From NCBI GenBank assembly GCA_034933245.1, contig JAYFNX010000025.1, positions 1 through 29,367 on the forward strand: DNA of 29,367 bases, written 5' to 3'. The notes beneath the pieces were generated by a model. That model worked only from the letters and a program-made list of their open reading frames with translations. It was not told where the DNA came from and made no database searches. Both the position numbers and the translations under genes were made by a program. The stretch comes from Pelethousia sp034933245. Lineage in GTDB: Bacteria; Bacillota; Clostridia; Christensenellales; CAG-138. Shown here one piece after another: positions 22,114 to 29,367 of the stretch; position 1 is the first letter of the stretch, and each line of letters opens with the position of its first letter.

Positions 22114-22614
22114 ATGGCAGTAGCGGCAAAAAAGTCGGATGATTCGGTGCGGTATGCACCCGGAACCCGGATATATTCCCGGGGTGCCGCCGCGCCTGCC
22201 CTGGAAATAGAAAAAGAAAAGCAGCCGCATGCTGCGCCTAAACGGCAGCAAGGTGCCGCTGCCCAAATAACCAGGGTAGCCAAGGATGCTTGCCCGCGCC
22301 CCAAAGTGAGCGCTGGACGGCTGCTGCTTGTGACCCTCGGCATTTTGGCCAGTGCGGCGTTACTGCTTATCACCCTTGTGCGTTACGCCATGATTTCCCA
22401 GGAGTATGCCGTCGTAAACGAGACAAAAACGCAAATTGAGACGTATCAGAGAGAAATCGCGGCACTCAATGTACAGTTGAACGCTGCCGTCAGTTTGGAA
22501 AAGGCACGCGCCGCTGCTTTGGCGGCCGGAATGGGTTACCCTACGGCGGAACAGATCGTCCGCCTACAAGGGGAGGATCAGGCGCAAACCGGAGGCCAAA
22601 CGGCCCCCGAATGA
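22114..22614 (+). CDS. ftsL: Cell division protein FtsL-like
   Basis: FtsL is a small bitopic protein that joins DivIC/FtsB at the septum and helps activate FtsW/PBP. The 166-residue product has a charged cytoplasmic N-terminal region of about 68 residues, one membrane segment at about 69-90 (LLLVTLGILASAALLLITLV), and a predicted coiled coil at about 95-128. A Gln/Thr-rich tail follows. FtsL proteins share little sequence identity, so the call rests on topology and the slot between rsmH and the PBP. The ATG at 22114 has GGAGA about seven bases upstream. Longer in-frame starts would run back over the end of rsmH. Confidence 0.75.
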   Translation: MAVAAKKSDDSVRYAPGTRIYSRGAAAPALEIEKEKQPHAAPKRQQGAAAQITRVAKDACPRPKVSAGRLLLVTLGILASAALLLITLVRYAMISQEYAVVNETKTQIETYQREIAALNVQLNAAVSLEKARAAALAAGMGYPTAEQIVRLQGEDQAQTGGQTAPE

Positions 22615-22635
22615 GGGCCGTGGAGGTGAACGGAT

Positions 22636-24807
22636 TTGGGAAACACAAGCGTTTCGGGCAAAAAACGGCTGGCCATTACCCTTCTGGGTGTGGCAGTGAT
22701 GTTTTTTATGCTTATGTTGCGCTTGTTTTGGGTCATGATTATCCAAGGGGCGGAGTTGAGCGAGAAGGCCATTCTTCAACAGACCCAGGATACTTCTCTT
22801 ACGGCCGCCAGAGGATCTATTACGGACGCAGGCGGTGTGGTTCTTGCACAGAGCGGCACAGCTTATAAAGTGTTGCTCAACCCTTATCAAATGTCCCTGC
22901 AAAAATATCGGGATGATCGCCAGCGCATTGCCCTGGAGCTTTCAGAAATCCTGGAAATGGATTATGACTATGTCCTAAGTCAGGTGCAAAAGCAGAACAG
23001 CGCGGGCGTATACTATAAAGAAGTGATCCTCAAGCGGCAAGTGGAGCGGGACGTCATAGACGCTCTCAATAGCAGGCAGCTAGGCCCCGGCGTTTATACC
23101 GCCATCGACTCCAAACGCTATTATCCTAACGGCAGCCTTTTCTCGCAGCTTTTAGGCTTTACGACCATAGACGGCGTGGGCCAAAGCGGGCTGGAGCAGA
23201 AGTACGATAAATACTTGGCGGGCGAGGACGGCCGCATGATTACGGAAACGGATGCGGTGGGCAGCGCCTTGGCCTATGGCGCGCAGGAGATCATTGAGCC
23301 GGTGAACGGCTATGATGTGGTCCTAACCACGGATAGCGCCATCCAGTCCTTTCTGGAAAAGGCGCTAAAAGAGGCCAAGGAGGTAAATCAGGCCGAAACT
23401 GCCCAGGGCATTGTGATGAACTGCAAGACAGGGGCCATCGTGGCCCTTTCGACTCAGCCGGATTACGACCCCAACGACCCGCCACGGGACGATATTACCA
23501 CGCTAAACGCCTTGAGCCGAAACCGGGTTGTGTCCGACAGCTATGAGCCAGGGTCCACTTTTAAGATTCTAACCCTTTCGTCTGCACTGGATAGCGGGGC
23601 GGTGGATCTTGCAACCGGCTTTTATTGCCCGGGCTATTATATAGTCAACGGGGAGCGGATTAAATGCTGGAAGGCTGGCGGCCATGGAAGCGAGACGTTG
23701 GAAAAGGCCGTGCAGAATTCCTGCAACCCAGCTTTCATGCAGATGGCGCTCCGGATGGGTGTGGATACCTTTTATGATTATATCTATGCGTTTGGCCTTG
23801 GGTCCACGACGGCCAGCGGGATCTCGGGAGAGACCAGCGGCATCGTAACCCATCAAAAATATATGACGGAGAATACCCTTGCCCGTATCGGCTTTGGGCA
23901 GAGCATCGCCGTATCGCCGATTCAACTGGTAACCGCCGTTTGTGCGGCGGTGAACGGCGGGGAATTGATGCAGCCCTATGTGGTGGATCGCATTGTGAGC
24001 CAAAGCGGGGAAATCATCCTGCAAAATGAGCCCACCACCGTGCGCCGTGTAATTTCCAAGGAGACCAGCGGCAAGGTGCGGGATCTGCTGGAGAGCGTGG
24101 TGGCCGAAGGCAGCGGAAAGAATGCCGCCATTCCGGGATACCGGGTAGGCGGAAAAACCGGAACTGCCCAGAAATATGAGGATGGAAAAATTGCCGAGGG
24201 AAAGCTCATCGCATCTTTCATCGGCTTTGCGCCGGCGGATGATCCGGAATATGTGTGCCTGATTCTGGTGGATGAACCCAAAGTGGGCACCATCTTCGGC
24301 AGCACGGTGGCCGCGCCCTTTGTGAAGCAAGTGATGGAGGAAACCCTCCGCCATTATGGCTATTTACCCACGGAAAGCGTGGAAACAGTGAGCGTTCCCG
24401 ACTTGGTCGGCATGAGCATCAACGAGGCGAAGGCCGTGCTCAAAGCCAACGACTTGGGCGCCGTATACCAGGACGCGGGAGAGGATATCGTTATAGCCCA
24501 GGTTTGCGCGGCCAATGAAATCGTCCAGAAGGGTAGCGAAGTGCTGCTTTATACGGATAAGACCGGCATTGAAATCACCGAGGCGGAGGTGGAAATGGTC
24601 ACGGTGCCAAACGTGATGGGCCGGACGCGCCTTTCGGCCAACGACCAATTGGCGGAGGCGGGGCTGAAGATATTGATCGACCCGCCCGATCAGAGCGGCG
24701 TGGCCTTTCGGCAATATCCAGAGGCCGGAACTAAAGTGGAGGCAGGCACAGAGGTGCTGGTGGAATTTGAAAATGCGGCTACGGCTTCCATGCCGGGAAG
24801 CGAATAG
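22636..24807 (+). CDS. Class B penicillin-binding protein with two PASTA domains (FtsI/SpoVD type)
   Basis: This is the septal transpeptidase that crosslinks peptidoglycan outside the membrane. The start is TTG at 22636, supported by GGAGGTG seven bases before it, giving 723 residues. One membrane segment lies at about 11-36. A dimerisation domain follows, then the transpeptidase with S307-TFK (SxxK), S362-C-N (SxN) and K507-TG (KTG). Two PASTA domains are at about 584-640 and 654-711. All catalytic motifs are intact. In Firmicutes this dcw slot holds ftsI/pbpB or spoVD, or both; only one is present here. PASTA number does not decide which name is right. It is 21 nt after ftsL and 53 nt before murE. 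Confidence 0.9.
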   Translation: MGNTSVSGKKRLAITLLGVAVMFFMLMLRLFWVMIIQGAELSEKAILQQTQDTSLTAARGSITDAGGVVLAQSGTAYKVLLNPYQMSLQKYRDDRQRIALELSEILEMDYDYVLSQVQKQNSAGVYYKEVILKRQVERDVIDALNSRQLGPGVYTAIDSKRYYPNGSLFSQLLGFTTIDGVGQSGLEQKYDKYLAGEDGRMITETDAVGSALAYGAQEIIEPVNGYDVVLTTDSAIQSFLEKALKEAKEVNQAETAQGIVMNCKTGAIVALSTQPDYDPNDPPRDDITTLNALSRNRVVSDSYEPGSTFKILTLSSALDSGAVDLATGFYCPGYYIVNGERIKCWKAGGHGSETLEKAVQNSCNPAFMQMALRMGVDTFYDYIYAFGLGSTTASGISGETSGIVTHQKYMTENTLARIGFGQSIAVSPIQLVTAVCAAVNGGELMQPYVVDRIVSQSGEIILQNEPTTVRRVISKETSGKVRDLLESVVAEGSGKNAAIPGYRVGGKTGTAQKYEDGKIAEGKLIASFIGFAPADDPEYVCLILVDEPKVGTIFGSTVAAPFVKQVMEETLRHYGYLPTESVETVSVPDLVGMSINEAKAVLKANDLGAVYQDAGEDIVIAQVCAANEIVQKGSEVLLYTDKTGIEITEAEVEMVTVPNVMGRTRLSANDQLAEAGLKILIDPPDQSGVAFRQYPEAGTKVEAGTEVLVEFENAATASMPGSE

Positions 24808-24860
24808 CGGCGGCAAAACGACGGGACGGAGGCGCCATGGCGCCCATGGAGGAAAGCGAT

Positions 24861-26297
24861 ATGTTATTAAGCGAATTAGCAAGGCCTACAGCCCATACCC
24901 TACTGGGGCCGGATATTAAAACGGGAGAACTGCAATACAATTCCCGCAAGGTAAACAAGGGAGATGTGTTCTGCTGCATCGTGGGTACGTTTGCGGACGG
25001 CCATAAATTCGCGGCACAGGCCGTGGAAAAAGGGGCGGCCGCGCTGGTGGTGGAACGTAGGCTTCCCCTGGATGTGCCGCAGATTCTGGTGCCAAATACC
25101 CGCATTGCCATGGCGGAGATGGCCGCCGGGTATTATGGGTATCCCACGCGGGATATGACCATTTTGGGCGTTACCGGGACGAACGGAAAAACCAGCACCA
25201 CCTATATGCTTAAGGCCATTGCGGAACGCATGGGGAAGAAGGTGGGCTTGATTGGCACCATTCGCAACATGATTGGCGATATTATCATTGATACCGAACG
25301 CACCACGCCCGAAAGCGTGGATCTGCAGCGCATATTCAGACAGATGAAGGATGAGCATGTGGATGTGGTGATCATGGAGGTATCCAGCCATTCCCTGGAT
25401 CAAAAACGCGTACATGGCATTGAATTCGATGTAGGAGAGTTTACCAACCTCACCCAAGACCATCTGGATTACCATAAAACCTTTGCCAATTATCTGGCGG
25501 CAAAAAAGCAGCTTTTTTATCAGAGCAAGAAGGCGGTCGTCAACCTGGATGATTCCCATGCCGGCGAGCTTATGGAGGAGCTGAATATCCCCACCATGAC
25601 CTTCGGCATCCGCGAACAGGCGGACATTACCGCCAGTGAAATCGATATTACCACCCGGGGCGTGCAGTTCGACATGCATTATAAAAACATTACGTCCCGG
25701 CTTAACATACCCATCCCCGGCTTGTTTTCGGTGTTCAACGCCATGGGCGCGGCTGGGGTAGCCCTTTCCTTGGGTTGGACGCTGGATTCCATCAAGGGTG
25801 GGCTGGAGAACATGATGAGTGTAAGCGGGAGGCTGGAGCCTCTGCCAACGGGCAAACACGCATTTACAGTGCTGTTGGATTACGCCCATACCCCAGACGC
25901 CTTGGAAAACGTCCTCAAGACGGTGCGAGGCTTTGCCGCAGGGCGGGTTATTACCCTCTTTGGCTGCGGTGGGGATCGGGACCACGCAAAGCGGCCCATC
26001 ATGGGCGAGGTAGCGGGCCGGTACAGCGATTTTCTGGTCGTAACCTCGGATAATCCCCGCAGTGAGCAACCTATGGATATCATTGCGGATATTCTTGACG
26101 GTGTGAAAAAGAGCGGTTGCGAGCATACCGTGATTGAGAACCGGCGGGAAGCCATCCGGTACGCCTTGGAAAACGCACGCAAGAACGACGTGATCATCCT
26201 GGCCGGCAAGGGCCATGAGAATTATCAGGAGATCAACGGCGGCAAGCATCACTTTGACGAAAAGGAGATCGTGGCCGAGATACTTGGAACAAACTGA
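24861..26297 (+). CDS. murE: UDP-MurNAc-L-Ala-D-Glu:meso-diaminopimelate ligase
   Basis: MurE adds the third amino acid of the peptidoglycan stem peptide in the cytosol. The ATG at 24861 is chosen over those at 24837 and 24843 because GGAGG lies eight bases before it and MLLSELARP fits the MurE N-terminus, giving 478 residues. The ATP loop GVTGTNGKTSTTY lies near residue 107. The specificity motif is D397-N-P-R400, as in meso-diaminopimelate enzymes (lysine enzymes have DDPN-like sequences). LAGKGHE near the end is also typical. The next gene, 24 nt away, is mraY rather than the usual murF. Confidence 0.95.
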   Translation: MLLSELARPTAHTLLGPDIKTGELQYNSRKVNKGDVFCCIVGTFADGHKFAAQAVEKGAAALVVERRLPLDVPQILVPNTRIAMAEMAAGYYGYPTRDMTILGVTGTNGKTSTTYMLKAIAERMGKKVGLIGTIRNMIGDIIIDTERTTPESVDLQRIFRQMKDEHVDVVIMEVSSHSLDQKRVHGIEFDVGEFTNLTQDHLDYHKTFANYLAAKKQLFYQSKKAVVNLDDSHAGELMEELNIPTMTFGIREQADITASEIDITTRGVQFDMHYKNITSRLNIPIPGLFSVFNAMGAAGVALSLGWTLDSIKGGLENMMSVSGRLEPLPTGKHAFTVLLDYAHTPDALENVLKTVRGFAAGRVITLFGCGGDRDHAKRPIMGEVAGRYSDFLVVTSDNPRSEQPMDIIADILDGVKKSGCEHTVIENRREAIRYALENARKNDVIILAGKGHENYQEINGGKHHFDEKEIVAEILGTN

Positions 26298-26321
26298 TCC
26301 GCCACGAACTGGAGGTAATTC

Positions 26322-27338
26322 ATGCGTTACATGATATACGCCCTGCTTTTGAGCGCGGCGGTAACAATCGCCCTGGGACCAGTTCTGATCCCGATGCTCA
26401 AGCGGCTTAAGTTTGGCCAGACGGAACGGGAACTGGGGCCAAAAAGCCATCTTACCAAGCAGGGCACCCCTACCATGGGCGGGCTCATGTTCATCTTCGG
26501 CATTCTGGCGGGAACCCTTTCCTTTTCGCTTTCCGCTACGGAATTGGTGTTGCCGGCGTTGCTCTGCACGGCAGGCTTTTCCCTTGTGGGGTTTTTAGAC
26601 GATTTTCTGAAAGTGCGTTTTAAAAACACCGTGGGCCTAAGGGCTTATCAAAAGATTATTGCCCAGTTCCTGATTGCGGGAATTTTGGCTGTATATGCTT
26701 ACAGAAGCCCGTTTTTGGGTTCTGAAATTTACCTGGCCTTCCTGGGCATCGAATGGGATCTGGGCATTTATTATATCCCGGCCATGATGTTTGTGATTAT
26801 CGCTACGGTGAACAGCGTGAATTTAACCGATGGGTTGGATGGCCTGGCATCGGGGATTACCCTGGTCTACGCCATTACCATGAGCGTAGTTTTCTTATAC
26901 CTTTCCACCATCATGAAGTCGCCTGTGGATATGGGACAAGCACAGCAGACCCAATATGCTGCGGAACTGAACTCTATGGCCATTTTTGCTGCGGCGGTAG
27001 CGGGGGGGTGCTTGGGCTTCCTTCGTTATAACAGCTACCCGGCCCGGGTGTTTATGGGGGACACGGGTTCCCTGGCGCTGGGCGGTGCGGTGGCCGTGAT
27101 GGCTATCTTCTCCCGGGCTGTTTTGCTGCTCCCGCTTATGGGCGCATGCTTTGTGGCCAGCACCCTATCCGTAATCCTGCAGGTAGGCAGCTATAAACTG
27201 CGGCGCAAGCGCATCTTCAAGATGGCGCCCCTGCACCATCATTTTGAATTGTTGGGTTACAGCGAAACCCGCATCGTGTCCGTGTATATGATCATCACCA
27301 CGGCGCTCTGCCTTATTTCGCTGCTGGCCTTTCAATAA
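26322..27338 (+). CDS. mraY: Phospho-N-acetylmuramoyl-pentapeptide transferase
   Basis: MraY transfers phospho-MurNAc-pentapeptide to undecaprenyl phosphate, making lipid I in the membrane. The 338-residue protein has about ten hydrophobic segments. The first conserved segment is GPKSHLTKQGTPTMGG at 39-54. DDFLK, SVNLTDGLDGLASG and the HHH-containing APLHHHFE hold the active-site aspartates and histidines. GGAGG precedes the ATG by about seven bases. It follows murE closely, but a 234-nt non-coding gap separates it from murD. Confidence 0.96.
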   Translation: MRYMIYALLLSAAVTIALGPVLIPMLKRLKFGQTERELGPKSHLTKQGTPTMGGLMFIFGILAGTLSFSLSATELVLPALLCTAGFSLVGFLDDFLKVRFKNTVGLRAYQKIIAQFLIAGILAVYAYRSPFLGSEIYLAFLGIEWDLGIYYIPAMMFVIIATVNSVNLTDGLDGLASGITLVYAITMSVVFLYLSTIMKSPVDMGQAQQTQYAAELNSMAIFAAAVAGGCLGFLRYNSYPARVFMGDTGSLALGGAVAVMAIFSRAVLLLPLMGACFVASTLSVILQVGSYKLRRKRIFKMAPLHHHFELLGYSETRIVSVYMIITTALCLISLLAFQ

Positions 27339-27572
27339 TAGCCTCGCCTTTGGGCGGACGAGCCCTGGCATTTCTATCGTTTTCGATTTGCCGCTCGGTG
27401 GCAGGTACCGTATGGCCGTGGTTTTGGCGCTTGGCACGGCAGGCGGGTTCAAGGCGTTTGAGAGAGGACGCGGCTCCTTGTCTCAAACTCCCTGAAACTA
27501 CTACCGGGCGGCTTTTTTATCCGGACGATAAATAAGCGCGCAAGAGGACGCAAAGCGTTAGGAGGATAACGC
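27339..27572 (+). promoter_or_regulatory. Candidate structured leader/attenuator between mraY and murD
   Basis: This 234-nt gap has no supported gene. GCCGCTCGGTGG (27390-27401) can pair with CTACCGGGCGGC (27501-27512) to form 12 bp with two G-U pairs, immediately before TTTTTT (27513-27518). Inside are two hairpins: GCCGTG/CACGGC (27415-27420 with 27435-27440), and GTTTGAGA/TCTCAAAC (27456-27463 with 27481-27488) extended by AGGA/TCCT. The whole looks like a three-way junction closed by a terminator-like stem. GGCA-ATCG-TTTT-CGAT-TGCC (27367-27392) would compete for the 5' strand of the closing stem. CTCCT at 27474-27478 could pair with the murD ribosome site. A CGCC/GGCG hairpin lies at 27345-27356. 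It resembles no riboswitch known to me. Confidence 0.5.
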
Positions 27573-28934
27573 ATGGAAAAACGGAAAAAAGTGCTCATAT
27601 GCGGCATGGCGAAAAGCGGCATGGCCAGTGCGAGGCTACTGGCGCGGCACGGTTATCTTGTGACCATAAACGACATGAAAAACGACATTCCCGGTCTAAA
27701 GGATGCGCTAAACGGCATAGAGTATATAGACGCTTTGGGCCGTGACCCCATGGAATTGGTGGATGGCCAGGATTTGGTGGTTCTCAGCCCCGTAATTCCC
27801 ATTTTTGCCCCCTTTGCAAAGCGTGCGAAAGAGCTGGGGGCGGAGGTTATCGGCGAAATCGAACTGGGCTGGCGCTATTGCGCTCCCGGAACGCGGTTCA
27901 TCTGTATCAGCGGCACAAACGGAAAAACCACCACCACGGCCCTTACCGGAGAGCTGTTCCGGGCGGCGGGAGAGCGGACCTTTGTGCTTGGAAACATTGG
28001 GGTGCCCATCACCCAGGAAGCGGAAAACGTTCGCTCCGGGGATTCTGTGGTGGCGGAGGTGGCTGCCCTGCAGTTGGAGAGCATTGTGCGGTTTCGGCCA
28101 AACGCCATGGGAATGCTCAACATTTCCGAGGATCATCTGAACCGCTTTGAAAACAGGATGGAAAATTACGTGGCCGCTAAGTGCCGTGCCTTTGAAAACC
28201 AGAGGGCGGAGGATTTTGCCGTCCTCAATTTTGACGACCCCGTGGTGCGGGATATGGCCCGGCTTACCAAGGCCCGGGTGGTGTATTTCTCCCAGGAGCG
28301 GCAACTGGATGAAGGCATGAGCCTGGTGGATGGCTGCCTGACTTGGCGGCTGGATGAAAAGGAAATTTTAATCGTCCGGCCCGAAGAACTGCGCATTCCC
28401 GGCGCGCATAATGTGCAAAACGCCATGTGTGCCGCCTCTCTCGCCCTGTGTATGGGGGTGGAACCCGAAGCGGTGCGAAAAGGGCTCAGGCGGTTTCCAG
28501 GGGTGGAACACCGTATCGAATTTGTGCGGGAAGTGAAGGGCGTGCGCTATGTGAACGATTCCAAGGGCACAAATCCGGACTCCACCATCAAGGCTGTGCA
28601 AGCCATGGACCGGCCTACCGTGCTGATGCTGGGCGTAGGGGATTACGATAAACACAGCGATTTCACCCCCCTGTTCCAAGCATTTCATGGCAAGATCAAG
28701 GCGGTAATCGCTTCGGGCTGCAACATTGCGGCCATTGAGCGGGCGGCCAAGGCCACGGGATTTGTGGCGATACACACCTATACCGGGGATTTTGAAGGGA
28801 TGATCCGTGCGGCGGGCGCCCTTGCTTCACCGGGAGAAACGGTATTGCTATCACCCGCGGCGGCAAGTTGGGGCCAATTTGAAAATTACGAGCAGCGGGG
28901 AGAGATATTCAAGGAAATCGTACACCGCTTATAA
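27573..28934 (+). CDS. murD: UDP-MurNAc-L-alanine:D-glutamate ligase
   Basis: MurD adds D-glutamate to UDP-MurNAc-L-Ala in the cytosol. The 453-residue protein has an N-terminal Rossmann domain (VLICGMAKSGMASARLL), the ATP loop SGTNGKTTTT near 113-122, and the central NISEDHLNRF. The C-terminal ligase domain includes GVEHRIEFV, YVNDSKGTNPDS and LLSPAAASWGQF. The N-terminal motif reads LSPVIP where LSPGIP is common. AGGAGG lies seven bases before the ATG. Upstream is the structured 234-nt gap; ftsW follows after 28 nt. Confidence 0.95.
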   Translation: MEKRKKVLICGMAKSGMASARLLARHGYLVTINDMKNDIPGLKDALNGIEYIDALGRDPMELVDGQDLVVLSPVIPIFAPFAKRAKELGAEVIGEIELGWRYCAPGTRFICISGTNGKTTTTALTGELFRAAGERTFVLGNIGVPITQEAENVRSGDSVVAEVAALQLESIVRFRPNAMGMLNISEDHLNRFENRMENYVAAKCRAFENQRAEDFAVLNFDDPVVRDMARLTKARVVYFSQERQLDEGMSLVDGCLTWRLDEKEILIVRPEELRIPGAHNVQNAMCAASLALCMGVEPEAVRKGLRRFPGVEHRIEFVREVKGVRYVNDSKGTNPDSTIKAVQAMDRPTVLMLGVGDYDKHSDFTPLFQAFHGKIKAVIASGCNIAAIERAAKATGFVAIHTYTGDFEGMIRAAGALASPGETVLLSPAAASWGQFENYEQRGEIFKEIVHRL

Positions 28935-28962
28935 CAGGATGGCGGGGGAAAGGGGCGATTGT

Positions 28963-29367
28963 ATGGAACAACGGCGGTCCTTAAAAACGGGCCAAATGGA
29001 TTATTGGCTCTATTCCGCCGTATTGGTTATCTGCGCTTTCGGCCTGGTAATGATGTTTTCCGCCAGTTACTACTCTGCCCAGAACAACGCCAATTTGGAC
29101 AACGACGGCCTTTATTATTTGCGCAATCAAGCGCGGTACTTGGTTGTAGGGATTGTGGCCATGTATGCTGTTTCCCGGCTGAATTACCATAGGCTGGAAA
29201 AGGTCAAGAGCATTGCCCTTATTATAACGATGGGCCTTATGCTGGCCGTGGTATTTTGGGGCAAAGAACTAAACGGGGCAAAACGATGGCTTCAGATCGG
29301 CCCCCTTCCTTCCTTTCAGCCGTCAGAGTTGGCACAATTCGTCCTGATCCTCTATATGGCCTCCTTC
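28963..29367 (+). CDS. ftsW: FtsW/SpoVE-type peptidoglycan glycosyltransferase, N-terminal part (3' truncated)
   Basis: FtsW is the SEDS-family polymerase that makes septal glycan with its partner class B PBP. The frame is open to the end of the window, giving the first 135 residues. They show membrane segments at about 14-34, 58-75 and 82-100, and the SEDS signatures MMFSASYYSAQ and GAKRWLQIGPLPSFQPSELAQF. AGGGG lies seven bases before the ATG. The position after murD is the usual ftsW slot. FtsW and SpoVE cannot be told apart from this fragment. Confidence 0.9.
   Translation, partial: MEQRRSLKTGQMDYWLYSAVLVICAFGLVMMFSASYYSAQNNANLDNDGLYYLRNQARYLVVGIVAMYAVSRLNYHRLEKVKSIALIITMGLMLAVVFWGKELNGAKRWLQIGPLPSFQPSELAQFVLILYMASF

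Noticed and set aside
24900..26450. A 516-codon minus-strand frame opposite murE and the start of mraY
   Set aside because: It spans two well-supported genes, is rich in His and Pro without family resemblance, and lacks a ribosome site.
27399..27470. A tRNA-like segment with GGTTCAA in the mraY-murD gap
   Set aside because: The bases flanking GGTTCAA do not form a T-arm stem, and there is no acceptor or anticodon arm.
27350..27535. A 61-codon frame between mraY and murD
   Set aside because: It begins with TTG without a ribosome site, resembles no family, and runs through the paired arms of the RNA-like structure.

Overview
The window is a dense stretch of a Bacillota (Firmicutes) chromosome, most probably class Clostridia. 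The evidence is the gene run recJ-apt-relA-dtd-MBL hydrolase-hemZ with hisS-aspS, the Firmicute-type mraZ-rsmH-ftsL-PBP-murE division/cell-wall cluster, the clostridial radical-SAM enzyme HemZ, and strong AGGAGG-type ribosome binding sites with occasional TTG and GTG starts. MurE carries the DNPR motif expected for meso-diaminopimelate peptidoglycan. No tRNA, rRNA, CRISPR array, transposase or phage gene was seen. The species cannot be named from the sequence.

Layout. (1) Positions 1-6459, + strand: the 3' end of recJ, then apt, a strong terminator, relA/spoT (rel), dtd, an MBL-fold hydrolase and hemZ. (2) Positions 6653-12926, - strand: a complete F-type ATP synthase operon transcribed atpI-B-E-F-H-A-G-D-C. 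It converges on hemZ at a shared bidirectional terminator and diverges from hisS. Its delta subunit gene is only 73 codons and covers just the C-terminal domain. It lies directly after atpF in the same reading frame. (3) Positions 13292-17308, + strand: hisS, aspS, an RseC-like membrane protein and thioredoxin, with a promoter at the start and a terminator at the end. (4) Positions 17288-18679: glyA, whose promoter -35 box sits in the loop of the preceding terminator. (5) Positions 18746-20419: an isolated fold-type II PLP enzyme (cysteine-synthase-like, substrate unknown) with its own promoter, a nearby palindrome and a terminator. (6) Positions 20566-29367, + strand: the dcw cluster mraZ-rsmH-ftsL-PBP(PASTA)-murE-mraY-murD-ftsW. 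It is led by three tandem MraZ boxes, lacks murF, and is cut off inside ftsW.

How the genes work together. Rel (ppGpp), Apt (purine salvage), Dtd (removal of D-amino acids from tRNA), HisRS, AspRS and GlyA link translation with nucleotide and one-carbon supply. RseC-like protein and thioredoxin look like a small redox pair. The dcw genes supply peptidoglycan precursors and the septal synthase, and MraZ probably controls its own promoter.

The most unusual points are four: a 234-nt gap between mraY and murD that can fold into a multi-branched structure closed by a 12-bp stem directly before a T6 tract; the minimal delta subunit; the in-frame atpF-TGA-atpH arrangement; and the atypical c subunit. 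All fold and promoter calls were made by eye, without energy calculations or database searches.
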